Source: Bugula neritina (Eukaryota > Bryozoa > Gymnolaemata > Cheilostomatida > Bugulidae). Taken from it: DNA of 64,000 nucleotides. Below are positions 1-12,800 of the stretch, piece after piece. Each line of letters opens with the position of its first letter. Positions within the stretch are counted from its first letter, which is position 1. The translations under genes and the position numbers were made by a program. The stretch is from NCBI GenBank assembly GCA_964035545.1, contig OZ037765.1, forward strand, positions 11,030,698-11,094,697, in the 5' to 3' direction. The notes beneath the pieces were generated by a model. The model did no database searches, was not told where the DNA came from, and was given only the letters and a program-made list of their open reading frames with translations.

Positions 1-2
1 AG

Positions 3-131
3 ACGTCAGCTCAGTTGGCAGAGGAGGTCCACCAGTTACGCCGGCAGCTCCGCAGATGTGAAGAGGAGCTGGGGCAACTCCGGAGACGAGTTAGCCGCCT
101 GGAGCGGGGTCGTTCTGGCGACCGCCGCTGA
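3..131 (+). CDS. C-terminal end of a coiled-coil ORF, probably of an LTR retroelement (partial)
   Basis: The frame is open from base 3 and ends at TGA 129-131, giving the last 42 codons of a protein cut by the window edge. The peptide is rich in Arg, Glu, Gln and Leu, with Leu/Val spaced like a coiled coil (LAEEVHQLRRQL, then LGQLRRRVSRLE), and ends in a basic GRSGDRR tail. It is clearly GC-richer than the neighbouring DNA, which suggests a mobile-element gene rather than a host exon. A polypurine tract and an LTR-like block follow within 300 bp in the same direction, so I infer the end of a gag/pol-type ORF. The other two frames are also partly open, and no enzymatic domain is visible in this short piece. 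Confidence 0.5.
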   Translation, partial: TSAQLAEEVHQLRRQLRRCEEELGQLRRRVSRLERGRSGDRR

Positions 132-425
132 GACTATTCGTATAGTATTTTTCTTTCCTACTCTTATTCTTTGTTTGTTTATTTTATGTGTGTAAGTTCT
201 TCATGTAATGCATGTACCTATTCATGCTCTGTTTTTCTTGTGTGTGCACAAATCTTCCCTGTATTTTCTTTTTATGTTATCATTGTATTATTACTATCAC
301 TGCATGTTTACCATATTTTTTTTGTGTGTTACTTCCAACTGTGCGTTTTATTGTCGTGTCATTCCCTGTTGTGTGTTTGTGTTGTGTACGCCTCTTTATC
401 GGAAAGCATGCTTTCCGATGGGGGG
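132..425 (+). other. Putative retroelement 3' untranslated region ending in a polypurine tract
   Basis: This stretch is T- and TG-rich and lacks a convincing gene. At 397-418 there is a perfect 22-bp palindrome (ATCGGAAAG / CTTTCCGAT arms), directly followed by a run of G residues at 420-425. A G-run just 5' of a TG dinucleotide is the expected form of the polypurine tract that primes plus-strand synthesis in LTR elements. The short ORFs crossing it are low-complexity. Confidence 0.45.
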
Positions 426-636
426 TGTGTGTGGTAAATTTATGTTGTGTGTGTGTGTCCTTTGTTGCCGAGATCGGTACTTCGGTCCTCCGAAACACCG
501 ATATGCCGATTCTCGGCATATCGGAATACCGAAGTACCGAAATGCCGGATTCGGCATTTCGGATTCCCGAAGTGCCGATATTCGGTATTTCGGGCCTCCG
601 ATCTCGGCAAACAAAGGAATGTCTTTGTCCTGCATG

Positions 637-646
637 TATATAAAAG
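637..646 (+). promoter_or_regulatory. TATA box of the LTR promoter
   Basis: TATATAAAAG lies about 80-90 bp before an AATAAA signal and directly before a GC-containing stem-loop, as expected for the U3/R border of an LTR. Transcription would start near 665-675, which would place the stem-loop at or next to the RNA 5' end. Confidence 0.55.
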
Positions 647-724
647 CCAGCGAGTTCCAGTATAGTTCAGTCTACTACTGGAGCTCGCTGGATAAAGACC
701 ATTGATTCACTCGGACTATACTAC

Positions 725-730
725 AATAAA
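725..730 (+). terminator. Polyadenylation signal of the LTR
   Basis: AATAAA sits about 60 bp before the proposed LTR end, in the correct order after the TATA box. This is the usual position of the R-region polyadenylation signal in compact LTRs. Confidence 0.5.
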
Positions 731-785
731 GATTATCTACATTCTACCTTATTTCTCGCCTTGTTTCTTATACAAGCATGTAACA

Positions 786-3700
786 GCACTAGTTTCATTC
801 ACAATCCACAAAACTATCACAATATACAATATGCTTCAATGCCTTTGATATGAGCATCTTATAAAGTACTTAACGAGGAGTTATCAGTACTTTTCATATA
901 GTCTGATCTTGTTTTTGGAAGTTAGTAAATAACATGCTGCATATAAATATTATAACAAAAAGAAGTCATTCATGTGTGCATGAAGCCTATATATGAAGTT
1001 TGTTTCAATATAAGATATGTATTAGTTCATATGAAATCGAGTATTTTTATGAGGTGCCAATGTTTGGAGGTTTGAGCACTACAAATTATTCAAAAGGAAT
1101 TGGCAAAAGGTAGTCTACGATGAAGCTAGAAAACAAATAATTTAACGTAAATGTGTAACTATGACATACTGCATGATACTTTCAAAGAGCATATTCCTAA
1201 TAAGTAATTGTAAGTTATAATATACATGTAATACATTTCCTTGACATGTTATTGTGTGTAATTTTAGACTGCTAACCTAGTTCAGTATAGAAATCTGATA
1301 AATAAGTTTTAGAGTAAATGTTCATGTTTATGGCCTTCAATTTATTTGATTTTGTAAGCTTGAATACAATTTGTTAACTTCTAAGTGAAGAGTCGAAGAA
1401 TTTAGTAGATATAAAAACTTTGGCAGAATTGCCTTTTTATTAGATTTTTCTCGCTTTTATCTCCATTAAAAGGCTAAAAAATGTCTCAGAAATTATAGAC
1501 TTTTATTATTAATTTATGTGATGAATTGGTTTCAAGTACTCAAAGCCTTTGCTGCTTTGTGTAAGACACTTGCAAACAAATATTGAACTGTCCTCTGTCT
1601 GTGAAATGAACGAAAGTACAAAAATTAAGTAGTTTCTAGGAATATTGTGACATAACAAGCATACAAGCTACCTGAGAAGAAAGGTTAAATTTTTATATCT
1701 ATCATAGATATATAGTATACATTCGCTTACGTTTGCATTACAATTATAAAAGTTTCTGTACTTCATATCTGTCAATAGTATTAGATTTTATGTTTGAACT
1801 AGTTCCAACTAATTTATTGTAATTTCTTTGTATTCTTGAGATTTATTTAATAGTTACTAAAGTTTGAAACATTACTGAACAACAACTTGGGCTGCATTGT
1901 GTTGTATGGATAAACTAATAATCTAACACCACCCTTTCTAAAAAGAAGACTCTAAAATTGACCAGACAAAAGTAATTGGTTGCTTTATTGTAGCGTGTTT
2001 AGACATTCCCTTCAATCCTAAACTTTGGTTTGTAAAGACGAGTCAATATAGAATAAATTGACATAGAAAAACAAAAATAATAAATATTCTACAACATTTC
2101 GTCGGTACTTTATTTAACTTACCAAATGCAGGTTTTTATTTATTTTTTAAAAAAGACTTTCTGTAGAATGTAATCTACTAAATGCCCTAGACTATAGGGT
2201 AATCATTTTAAATACTACCAACTTTGAGTTTAATTTTATAAAGATAGCCTGCCTTTTTGATGGTTTATATAATTTTGTTGTTGTTTTATAATTAGTTATT
2301 GTAATATTATTAGAAACCTTTTACATAAGCCTTTTCATGCTTATTAAATAAAACAAATTTTGAATTACCAACAAGGGCTTAATTTTAATTGTTAGCTATT
2401 ACAAAGTTTCTAAAACAGTTAATCAACAGTATATTGTATACTGCTTGGCTATTAGGTAATTTTCCCTACCAACTTTTACCATGAATGCACTTTTATTGCA
2501 ACACATGAAAATATGATGGTTTTATAGATGTAATATTATAAGATAATAGTGCTTGTACACCGCTCTAATTATCACTCTATGCAATAATATTTTACTGAAT
2601 CAGCCAATCTGATCATATTTCTTATTTGTGCTAAGATCACAGCTATTGAACTACAAGATAGTTTTACAACCAAAGCATGCTTAGTGGTTTATAGGGCTGC
2701 TCCAGTGAACTAAGAATAACGTCATGGCAAATATTTAAGTGTGAATATAGTATCAGTTACACAGTTTGTTGTTAAAACATAATACAAAATCTATTGCATA
2801 GATAACTATAATTATTGTTTACTCAAAATTCTTTACCAGCTGGCACTTTTTTAAAATCAATATAAACAAAGCTAAACATTACAAAAATGTACAATACTTA
2901 TATGTTACTGTAGCTACATAATTTTGCACAGTTTAGTTATTTTTCTATAAGTTTTAAATTTTAAAATAATATCTGCACGACAGAAAAGATCAAGGAAGGT
3001 AGCACTTTCACCATAGGTACTTCTGGTAGATAATTATAAATGGTTATAGCTAAATTCTTTGTTGAAACTATGGAGTTGTTGAAATTACTACAACACCGCC
3101 TGCATCTCTAAGCAGCATTGTTATTGATCTGTATACGGTTAGAATATTATAATATTGATTTGTAGAAAGACATGCATTTGATAGTATGTAATGAGCCTTC
3201 ATTACATGCAGACACTAGCATCAGGTTTAGAAAAGATTGTAATAATTGCACTAATTTTTAAATTTATATTTAGATACTGCACTGTATATACAACAGCTAG
3301 TCTGAAGCTTGGATTACCTCTTTCTGGAAGAGTATTAATAAATGCCGTAGGTTTCACTACTCCATGGAAAACAGGTAAATAATTTATTTAAAACGTTCCT
3401 TACAACAATAATTATTTGTAAGTAAGTTATATATACTTTATGATAGAATTACTGCGTAGGTAATATAATTTAGTTAATGCTGTTACTTGTCGCATACACT
3501 AAACTACAATAAACCAATTTCTTAGCATCACGACAAGTTGGTTTACTTCTTTCAGCAAAGTCTCTAGAAATAACTAGATCATAATCATATCAATAACTTA
3601 AATTTAGTTAGTTACTTCAACTTAAGCATATTTTCAATAAAATGGTGTTGGCCCAATTTCCTTTCAAATAAGCTTACATGACTTCACTTTTCAACTTTTC

Positions 3701-3839
3701 ACTCAGCCTTCAGTTAGGTAGGAGGCAGTTAGTGGTGTAATGGCCACAATAAAGTGGACTGTGTATATTTGTGTACACCACATCCACATATCTACAGAAT
3801 AGCCACTGATTTCAATAAACAGTACACTAGGTGTAGAAC
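786..3839. other. AT-rich intergenic DNA, no gene seen
   Basis: Between the retroelement and the Shaw start codon I see only short, low-complexity ORFs with no recognisable protein and no RNA gene. The last 120 bp probably hold the Shaw promoter or 5' UTR. A 20-codon upstream ORF (ATG 3740, stop 3800-3802) would be in the leader if transcription starts before it. No clear TATA box was found. Confidence 0.6.
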
Positions 3840-3852
3840 ATGGCGGACTCAG
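3840..3852 (+). CDS. Shaw: Shaw coding exon 1 (13-nt start exon)
   Basis: ATG GCG GAC TCA G is followed at once by a strong donor GTAAGT. It ends in phase 1, and the acceptor at 6108-6109 starts the next exon with TG in the matching phase, giving [14 protein letters not shown] before the T1 domain. The alternative start is the internal ATG at 6139, which needs no upstream coding exon. I prefer 3840 because codon phase, the donor and the ATG context all agree. Confidence 0.65.
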
Positions 3853-6800
3853 GTAAGTTGATGTTAGGTCTAACCTAAAACTGTGTTAATTTAAATTACG
3901 GCTTTCATGGCATCACGTATTTGTCAGTGCACACCATTGAAATCTAAATACTTCCAATCAATTCAATGGCTAAACGGAAAGCTTATAAAATGTTTTGTCA
4001 AAATGTATACAAACTTGAATGTCTCTTGATTCAGTGAGGCTAAAAATATATCAACAGTTGTAATTAAACTTTGTACAGCTTTACAAAATGTTTCGATGTA
4101 ATGCAAAATAATTTTTACACTGTTTCTTACATGAAATGGCATAAAAACTTTCATACATTAAATGTTTGTCAGTCTGTTTGTTACTTGGCATAACGTTTTA
4201 TTAGCTGTCTTAGTATATTGTGCATAATGGCATTATTTACTTATTGCATAATCATTAATAAGTATTATCAACATTAATATGTTTGCATAAAAATAACCAT
4301 ATTAGACAATATTTACAATAACCTATTAGTTTCTCTTATCTTAAGCTATTTTATTTCAAGATAAAAAATACGTTGGTGCTTTATTTTATAAATTAACTAA
4401 TTTATTGCACGTCTAGTGTATAACCATTTTGTTTAATATTTTTACAACCAAGTTGTAGAAAAGAATAAGCTTTGTCTTTCGTTCTTCTCAAACAGCCTGT
4501 TTGAAAATTATCTCACTTTTATAATATTTTTTGTGTTGATACATTAGTAATTTGTTGATGGATTTTGATAATTAGTTGTAGCAGTGCATGAAATTAATTT
4601 TCAAATATACGCTATGTATAAAGAAAGGGTAGATTTGCACTGTGACATAATAGGAAAAAGATTAAAAAACATTTATAAGCATTTGTTATATTGTTTTTCC
4701 TTGCTACAATTCCCATGACAGCTAGAAATCTGATGACCAATTTATAACTAGTGTAGTTCAATTGTATCAACAAATTAGCTCAAGTATGATAGATGTCACA
4801 ATCTAAGTTAGCTGCTGATTTTCAATAAGTCTTATGGAATTCACCCTCAGGCTCTACCTTAGAGAGCAGTAAGAGCAGCAAAGAAAAGTCAAGTACTAAT
4901 AATTTCAAATTATTTATCCAAAGCACCTTTTCAGCTCATAAATTGAGAAAATTAGTTAACATCAGGTTTGTGCACAAGAAAGTAGAAGCCATTATTCACA
5001 AATGATTTAGAAAAAAATAACAGTCACCTTTGGTCACCTTTCACCTCCGTGGTCCTGTGTGGGTGGCAGGAATTTGAAAAAAGAATAATGTGGTTAAAAA
5101 TAAAATTAAAATGTACTAAACTGATTTTTTCTAAAGGCTTTGATTAAACATTTGAATGATTTATAAGTAGCTACATGTATATGTTTTCTTATTAAATATT
5201 TCATGGAAATTATTTATTGCACCATTATACTACAACAAACAGAAGATTCTGGCAGGTTTTGAGAGATTCTCAATAAGAAAATTTAATTATATTTGTAAAG
5301 CTTTAAAAGTTTGTAAACTTCAAGCTTATGAAGTGATAAGTATTTTTAAGGCAATAACTAAAAATAAATAAATATGAACATTTAACTTTAAAAAACCTAT
5401 GACCACAAAAATTGAGCTCAAACACAATCATTTCTCTTTAACTGGTCAGCATCAATTGAAGTAGATATATTTTATGGAGTCCACACAACTGTCATATCTA
5501 TTTGTTATACTTTGCTAAGCTATTTCATTTGTTGGAGATATTATATGCTTCTTTTTCAGGGCTAGTAATACACTTTCCTATATCTTATAGATTTCTTATA
5601 ATACAAACTACTTGTCCACACTTGATAGAAACATGATACAGCCTCTAATAAATATTGTGTTAGAAACTACTATTTATAAAAAAATGAGCTACAAACAGCA
5701 GACAAAGTGATTTATATAACTAGCCTTTATTCAACAGCTTTACACAACTATATAAGAGAAAGATGAGACAGATTTCTAAATCTATACCTGAAAAAATTTG
5801 CTAAATGTTCTTGCTATGGAGCATCTAAGTTTTCTACTATATTTAGGTTGCTAGCTCTATGTAACTAAACTTGAAGTATTTTAAACATTATTTGTTTGTC
5901 AATTATGAGCTAGACTAAAACGTATGGGGCTGTACTCAGTATGTCAAATAATAATGAAGCTTTAATAAGTCCTCATTTTATTGGTGAAATACCTATAGTT
6001 TTAATATATTAAATCCTTTTCAGCTTTATATACCTATTTTATATGTGTACCAGTGTTCAATACAAGCACAATGCTAGGAAACTATTATATATTTCTTGTC
6101 TTTCTGCAGTGGCACCCACTGAGTATGCTCACTGCACGATGACAGATGCCGACCACAGAGTTATTGTCAACGTTGGAGGGATCCGGCACGAGACGTATAA
6201 AGCCACCCTCAAAAAGATACCAGCCACACGTCTATCAAAGCTAACAGAGAGTCTGGTCAACTACGATCCAGTACTGAATGAGTACTTCTTTGACAGACAC
6301 CCTGGAGTCTTCTCACAGATATTGAATTACTACAGAACCGGTCAGCTCCACTACCCAACTGACGTGTGTGGTCCACTCTTTGAGAACGAGCTGCAGTACT
6401 GGGGTCTGGACTTCAACCAGGTAGAGCCGTGCTGCTGGATGACTTACACTGGTCATCGAAACACGGAAGAAGTTTTAGGTATTCTCGATCAGCTTGACCT
6501 AGATACCGAGAAGCCGAGCGAAGAAGAGATTATGAAAAAGTTCAACTTGGAAGAGGATTTTAAAACTGGATCACTGAGTAAAGGGCAGCAATGGAGAGTG
6601 AAAGTTTATACATTGTTTGATGAACCAAATTCTAGCAAATGGGCCAAGGTAATTCATTATCAACTTAATATTGTGTAATATGTCTTTTTGGAAAAACCAT
6701 GCAAATTACATATATAAATTGTTCATGTTTATACCAAAATCAAACCTCAAGTTAAAATGCTTGTATGTTGCTAGTCATATAGCTTTATAAAATATTTATA

Positions 6801-9800
6801 TGACATGCATACTGTATGAAAGGAAAAAAAAAAAATAAAATAATTACTAATTTCAACAGTTAGACCAAATATTTTATGTGGCCATATTTTTCATTCTGAA
6901 TTTCTGGGTAGTCATGGTGCATATTATTATTCTTAAAGTGTAAAAAAAAGTGGTCTACAAGATGTTTTAGAGAAATCATATTACAAAAATTAAAACAAAA
7001 AAATAATTTTTTGCAGAAAGTGAACTGTTGCAAACATTATTTAGATTTGCACATTGATCTACACTTTTGACACAAAGCTATAATTACTGGGTTATAGTTA
7101 TATAAGCTTTCCAAAAATTTTGTGCGTATACCATAAACAGCATACATGCATACGTAGCGCATAACATAGTTAGTTTATGAATCAAAAACTCAAAGCTGTA
7201 AAACTCGCACATGCTGCATGCATAACAGAATTTCAACTCTTTGCTTAAAGCAGTTTCACTGCCATTTACTTGCATTTAAATATATGAAATGCAATTGTCG
7301 ACGAGTTTTCAATATTCAACTATATTGTATGTGCATTGAATTTATATTTGATATAATTGCTGTGTTTTTCCATCAAATGAAATATATAAGCAAACATCCA
7401 CTTATATTCAGAGCAGCTATTAACTATTTGATGAACAAAGCAAGTGGAGTTTTAACCTTGCTAACATAATATGCCGAGTATTGATGAGTTATAAGAAATA
7501 TAGACCGCAGAAAGATTAGTGTGCAATGTGAGAGCTCTTCAGGGAGTCATTTCTAGTTTAGTAATTGGAAAATTAGCGTATAGCCATGTACACTAATTAG
7601 AAGTTATTAGATTGCCCCCATGTTACAGATGTTGTAGGATGTTGTTGAGTCTTACAGTCATCTATTTCCTAATCATTAAGCCTACATTAGTGCTAATTTG
7701 TAAGAATAAACAGAATATATTTCATTATAAACAAATAATTGTTTATGTAAACCAACTGAAATATTTGTGCCAACAGTGTTAGTAATGGCTTGCCATAGTT
7801 TTACAAAGGCAAAACCTTCAAAGTAAAATGCAAATGGTGTTGTACTGTATGCAGCAAAAATATATAATAAACCACTGTTCACAGTGAATAATGGTAACGC
7901 TTTTTGATTTGGTAATATGAATATTTTTTGAGTCATTCGAATATGTCACCCTGATGCTCATATACAATCATGTAATGTATTTTTGTAGCTATTTATAGAC
8001 CGCTGCACATGCAATTAGGTAATACATATATAATGACATATTATGAAATAATTATATATAATGTAAATTAAAAGGTTAATCATGCAGACACAGCTGTTGG
8101 TAGATGTGAGGCTGGCAGGTTGTACTGAATTATAGATTCACTGTCTACTCTCCCTTGCTGCTCCATCTTAACCTTTCTACTATGTTTATTTCTCCTAATG
8201 AAATGAGTACAGAGTTAAATGACCTGAAAATATAGAATTTAAATTACTTTGGCATACTGCGAAAAATGATTGAAAGTTTATCAGTAGGAAAAATGCCATT
8301 TTTAGATAAAGTCAAATAAATGAAATATGTGAATGACACGAGCTGCCATAAATAATGCAGTGCATGCTGCCACACATAAAGTTGAACAAGCTAATATGTA
8401 GAGCATGGGCCACGCAACGTGGAACATGCCTAAAAAATGGATGTTGCGTCAATCTTATAGCCTATCAATTCTCGTAGCTATAGCTGTACGATGGGTATAG
8501 TTTCTAAATCTAAATAATAATGACTATAACATGATAGTAATCTCAGATTACTTTACAATTCCTAGAAAATAGAATAGCCTTATACTCGTGCAGCAATTTG
8601 TACCAAATGACATGGGAATAATTTAGCTGAGAAAAAATTGACATGAATTTTTTCCCACAAAAGTATTTTCAAAAGGTAATAAAAACAGCTCAAGTAGTAA
8701 AATATCGACTAACTAATTATAGTTAAGGGTGTTGATCACTTTATACAAATTATACAAGCAGTTACTAAAGTAATATTGTGAAACAGCAAGATGCGTTTCA
8801 ACAGCAATCAATATTTACTTTCTGCTTACGTATTATGTGTGAGGCACACACCATCATGCATTTTTGGCATAGTATGTCAGCACACTCTTTTAAAAACAAT
8901 ATTTCTTATTAAAAACAGTAAGGTGTAAAAGTGGTAAAATAAGATATCAATTCAAATATATTCTTGATTAAATATACTACTCAAAAAACACCATGCCTTA
9001 TGCAGTGAATAGATACAAATCCATTATGAAAATTTATAAAATAGCTATCTGCAGACATATATCACCTCTTATCATCATAGTTATTGCCATTCATTTGGTT
9101 CCTTGTTACGAAATTAGAGTTGGCAGCTAATATCAGGCTTTAAGAAATTGAAAAAAATTTAAAAGAATTGAAACTGCTATAATTTCAAACCATCCATAAA
9201 TTCAATTAGCAAATCTAGCACGGTTGCACCGTATGTATCACATGCTAAAATTTTCTGATTTTATAAATAACATTTTTTATTTGCTTGTTATGTCACACTA
9301 TACTGGCTAAAAGCATCATTTTAGTTGTCTTAAATTAGTCGTTTCCATCAGAAATTGAATTTGAACAAGTCAAATAGTTACAATTAAACAGATGCTGAAA
9401 CGGAGCACATCAAATTCTATGGCATTGCTCATAAAGATGAAATACATATTCATGTACAAGAGTAAAATGACAGTCTAAGGTGCTATTACTATAGCTATTT
9501 TGGGTTCGAAGGTAGTTTACAGTAGTAATTGACAATTTTTGCATTTTATCAATGATAATTATCAAATGCTAAGTTTTATGTTTCCTAAAAAGATTTTTCA
9601 TAAACCTTGTTTTTTTGGCTTATCTTAAAGTTGAAAATAGCAGATGTTGAATAAATAACATTTAAATTGTAGATGTTTAGTAATGACTAGCTAAACTGCT
9701 ATGAAAAATGTATATTATTTGCTCTCAAAATATTATAGCTATTAATTATTTAAATGTATGAGATTATAAATCAATAATTCTCATTTCTTAAAATAATTGG

Positions 9801-12800
9801 AATTGAAAATTACGACTATATTTTAAGCATGACTTTTTAATATCTTCCATTGTAGAATATGACTCACTTAGTTGGTATTTTCAAAAATCTTCTCAATTTG
9901 TGGTAACTTTTAAATAAAGACAAGGATATAACTATTATCATATAAAAAAGAAAAGGACGTATAATATTAGGATTATAATGGTGCTGTTTGATTGCTCTAA
10001 ATTGGCGGTAAATTTAGTATTGACTTTTCATGATCAGTTTTTATGCCAAAATATAGTTTTTTTCATGCATTTGCAGCAATTTTTAAGAAAGATATATGAG
10101 CCCTTCAAAACTTTGATACATTTCTACAATATAATTTTTAACGTTTGAAACTGCTTAAGTAATAAAGTTGATGCTTTTATTACTTTATACTTGTAGTTTG
10201 TTAGCGTGGCCTCCATATTTTTTATCGTCATCTCTATAGCGACCTTCTGTTTGAAGACCCATCCAGATTTACAGAAACCTAGCATTGTACGAATAGCTTT
10301 TACGGAAGAAGGCAACGCCACATCTGGTTGGTCATTACAAAAGCAAAGCTTGGAGCCACATTCTGCATTCTTCTGGATTGAAACAGTTTGCAATTGTTGG
10401 TTCACTTTTGAACTGATAGTACGTTTTATAGTTTGTCCAAAGAAGAGCTCATTCTGTAAAGACATAATCAACATTATAGATTTTATAGCCACCTTGACAT
10501 TCTATGCAGATGTGATTATCAAGTTAATTGGTACCGATTCTACTGAAAATGATATTGTGGAGTTTGTCTCAATGATTCGTATCATGAGGCTTCTGAAGTT
10601 TACGAGACATTCTTCAGGCTTGCGAATTCTAATACACACTTTCAAGGCAAGCATTAGAGAGCTGACTTTGCTTATATTTTTCCTCGTTCTCTTTATTATC
10701 ATTTTTGCTTCTCTAATTTTTTACGCTGAACGGCTCCAATACAATCCAAATAATGATTTCATTAGCATCCCGAACGGATTGTGGTGGGCAATTGTAACAA
10801 TGACAACTGTTGGATATGGAGACATGAGTCCCAAAACATATTTCGGTATGTTTGTTGGTAGTGCATGCGCCCTCATGGGCGTACTCACCATTGCACTACC
10901 TGTCCCAGTCATCGTCAGCCACTTTACTATGTTCTACACCCACACTCAAGCCAGATCTAAGCTTCCTAAACAAAGAAGACGAGTGGTTGCTGTGGAAAAG
11001 CTTCGTCCCACTAAGCCAGCATTGGCTAGGCCAGGAGCTAGCAATGTCGGGGGACCTCCTAGTGGTGGTGGCAGTTATGGGAGAACTGCCAGGAGAGGTA
11101 CAACTACTCGAATAAGCCAGACAGTGAAAATGGGTAAGCAGTAACCATGAGTTAAGCTTGCATGTTCTCTATGAGTCTGGTGTTAGGTTTGTTCAAAACA
11201 GTATTATATTGCATGTGATTGACGCACTTCACCTTTTGTTGTACTAAATTGCTTCAATGTAGTCTCCTTTATGATCATAATGAACTTTCTTTGCCTGCAC
11301 ACTTATAACTCAAACTATAATCATTATGGTGTGATGCTTACATTGGCTTTTCTCATTCTTATTGGGCAACTTCAAACATCTTTACTAAATCAAGTTTGAC
11401 TGTCTTTTAGCCGGTTGCTCTGTATAGAAAATATCATCATCGGCATCTAGCAAAGTTTAAATTTCAAATTTGTTTTTTGGTTTTTAAGAAATATTGAAAA
11501 GCCGGTTTAGAATTGGAACCAGTTGTTAACACCTATAGAATTCACAACAGTTTGACATGCACCTTTCAGAAATTATTCTAGTTAAAAGACTTAGAAGTCA
11601 CAAAATTCATGGTTACTAAGAGCTACTGAAAAGCTCAGGTGTTATGAGCAATACACACAAAGCAATTTCTTTGAGTGACTTTTTTAAACTCAAGCTGTAT
11701 TTCTAGGTTTACCTTAACATTCGAAGAATGATTCAATCGAATATCAATTTTAAACCAAAAAATATAATCAAAATGATCTGCACTTACAATAAAATATGAA
11801 ATTTTAGGTATGAACTACTACTTACCAAAGTTTGCCTTTGTCTTTATTTTAGATAGTTATAGACGGTCAGCTAAATTTAAGTTTCAAAACTTATTTTGGC
11901 AACCTATTTTGTTAATAATTGTCTATTAGCATTTTTAATTTAATCGTCTATATTTTGAGACTGTTCCATATATTTGACATATCTATATCTACAGGAAGTG
12001 CTATTCAGGAAATGATGCGACCATTTGGTAGTAAGTTATACATACCGCTCAATGTACATCATCATTATGCAAGATCCAATGTTTCTTGTAGCTGTTAGAA
12101 TCTGGTACTACGTTCAACCAAAAACTTTTGGCATGGCTACAAAAAACCATGGCTCAATTATTTTACATGCTAATTCACCCTCCATGTATGACCAGCCTCA
12201 ATATTATCATATAGAGTTATAAGTTCTGCTCTATGTTAGTGACTTATACTTACAAATGCTGCTTCTGTAACCCAAGAATCTCTTGCTTTTCAATGAGACT
12301 CTTCTGCTTGTGCTATATTCTGATTTTATTAGTTTGTTGGCTAAAAACTTTTGAAATTGCTGTATACAGGAAAAATGTTCTTGCCTTTCAGTTCATCTTG
12401 ATTATAGCAAATTTAACAAACAAATAAGCAAAAAATCGAACACTAACTTTCTATTTTAAATTTATAGATATATAAAAGCACTTAGTATCTACTGCAAGTA
12501 TATAAGAAAGTGTTGAAGGTTTTAAAATAAATTAGCAAAGCGCATCAAAAATATTTTTGCTGGCAGATGGCATGTAAGTGGTTGCATACTATATTATATT
12601 TGCATCAGATAGAATTGAGCTTGCTTATTTTTTTGTTTTATATTTTGTATAACAATTTGTTACTTGCTTTTATAAAACAAACTTATGTATTTGACTCAAC
12701 TCACAAAAATAACATTTCAACTCAACCAAAGAAAGTTCTAATATTATAATAATTTGCTAAATTATATAGGTTTCATGCCGATGACAGAGTTAGCTAAAAG

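Larger units (their letters stand above)
426..785 (+). mobile_element. LTR of a retrotransposon (putative 3' LTR)
   Basis: The block starts TGTGTGTGG after the G-rich polypurine tract and ends CATGTAACA, fitting the TG...CA rule, with a length of about 360 bp. Inside it are a dense array of CCGA/TCGG inverted repeats (about 467-611), a TATA box (637-646), a stem-loop just downstream (647-691) and AATAAA (725-730). This gives a U3-R-U5 order on the + strand. The 5' LTR and most of the element lie outside the window, so the family cannot be named and target-site duplications cannot be tested. Ends are accurate to a few bases. Confidence 0.6.

Noticed and set aside
208-705. A 165-aa reading frame at the start of the window
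   Set aside because: It runs through the polypurine tract, U3 palindromes and TATA box of the LTR, its residues follow the inverted repeats, and the overlapping frames are just as open.
3191-3382. A 63-aa frame upstream of Shaw
   Set aside because: No protein-like pattern, and not joined in phase to any Shaw exon.
6125-6142. A five-codon ORF (ATG CTC ACT GCA CGA TGA) overlapping the ATG at 6139, like a reinitiation site
   Set aside because: The same bases read in frame as AHCTM when exon 2 is spliced to the 13-nt start exon, so it is more likely plain coding sequence. It would matter only if translation began at 6139.
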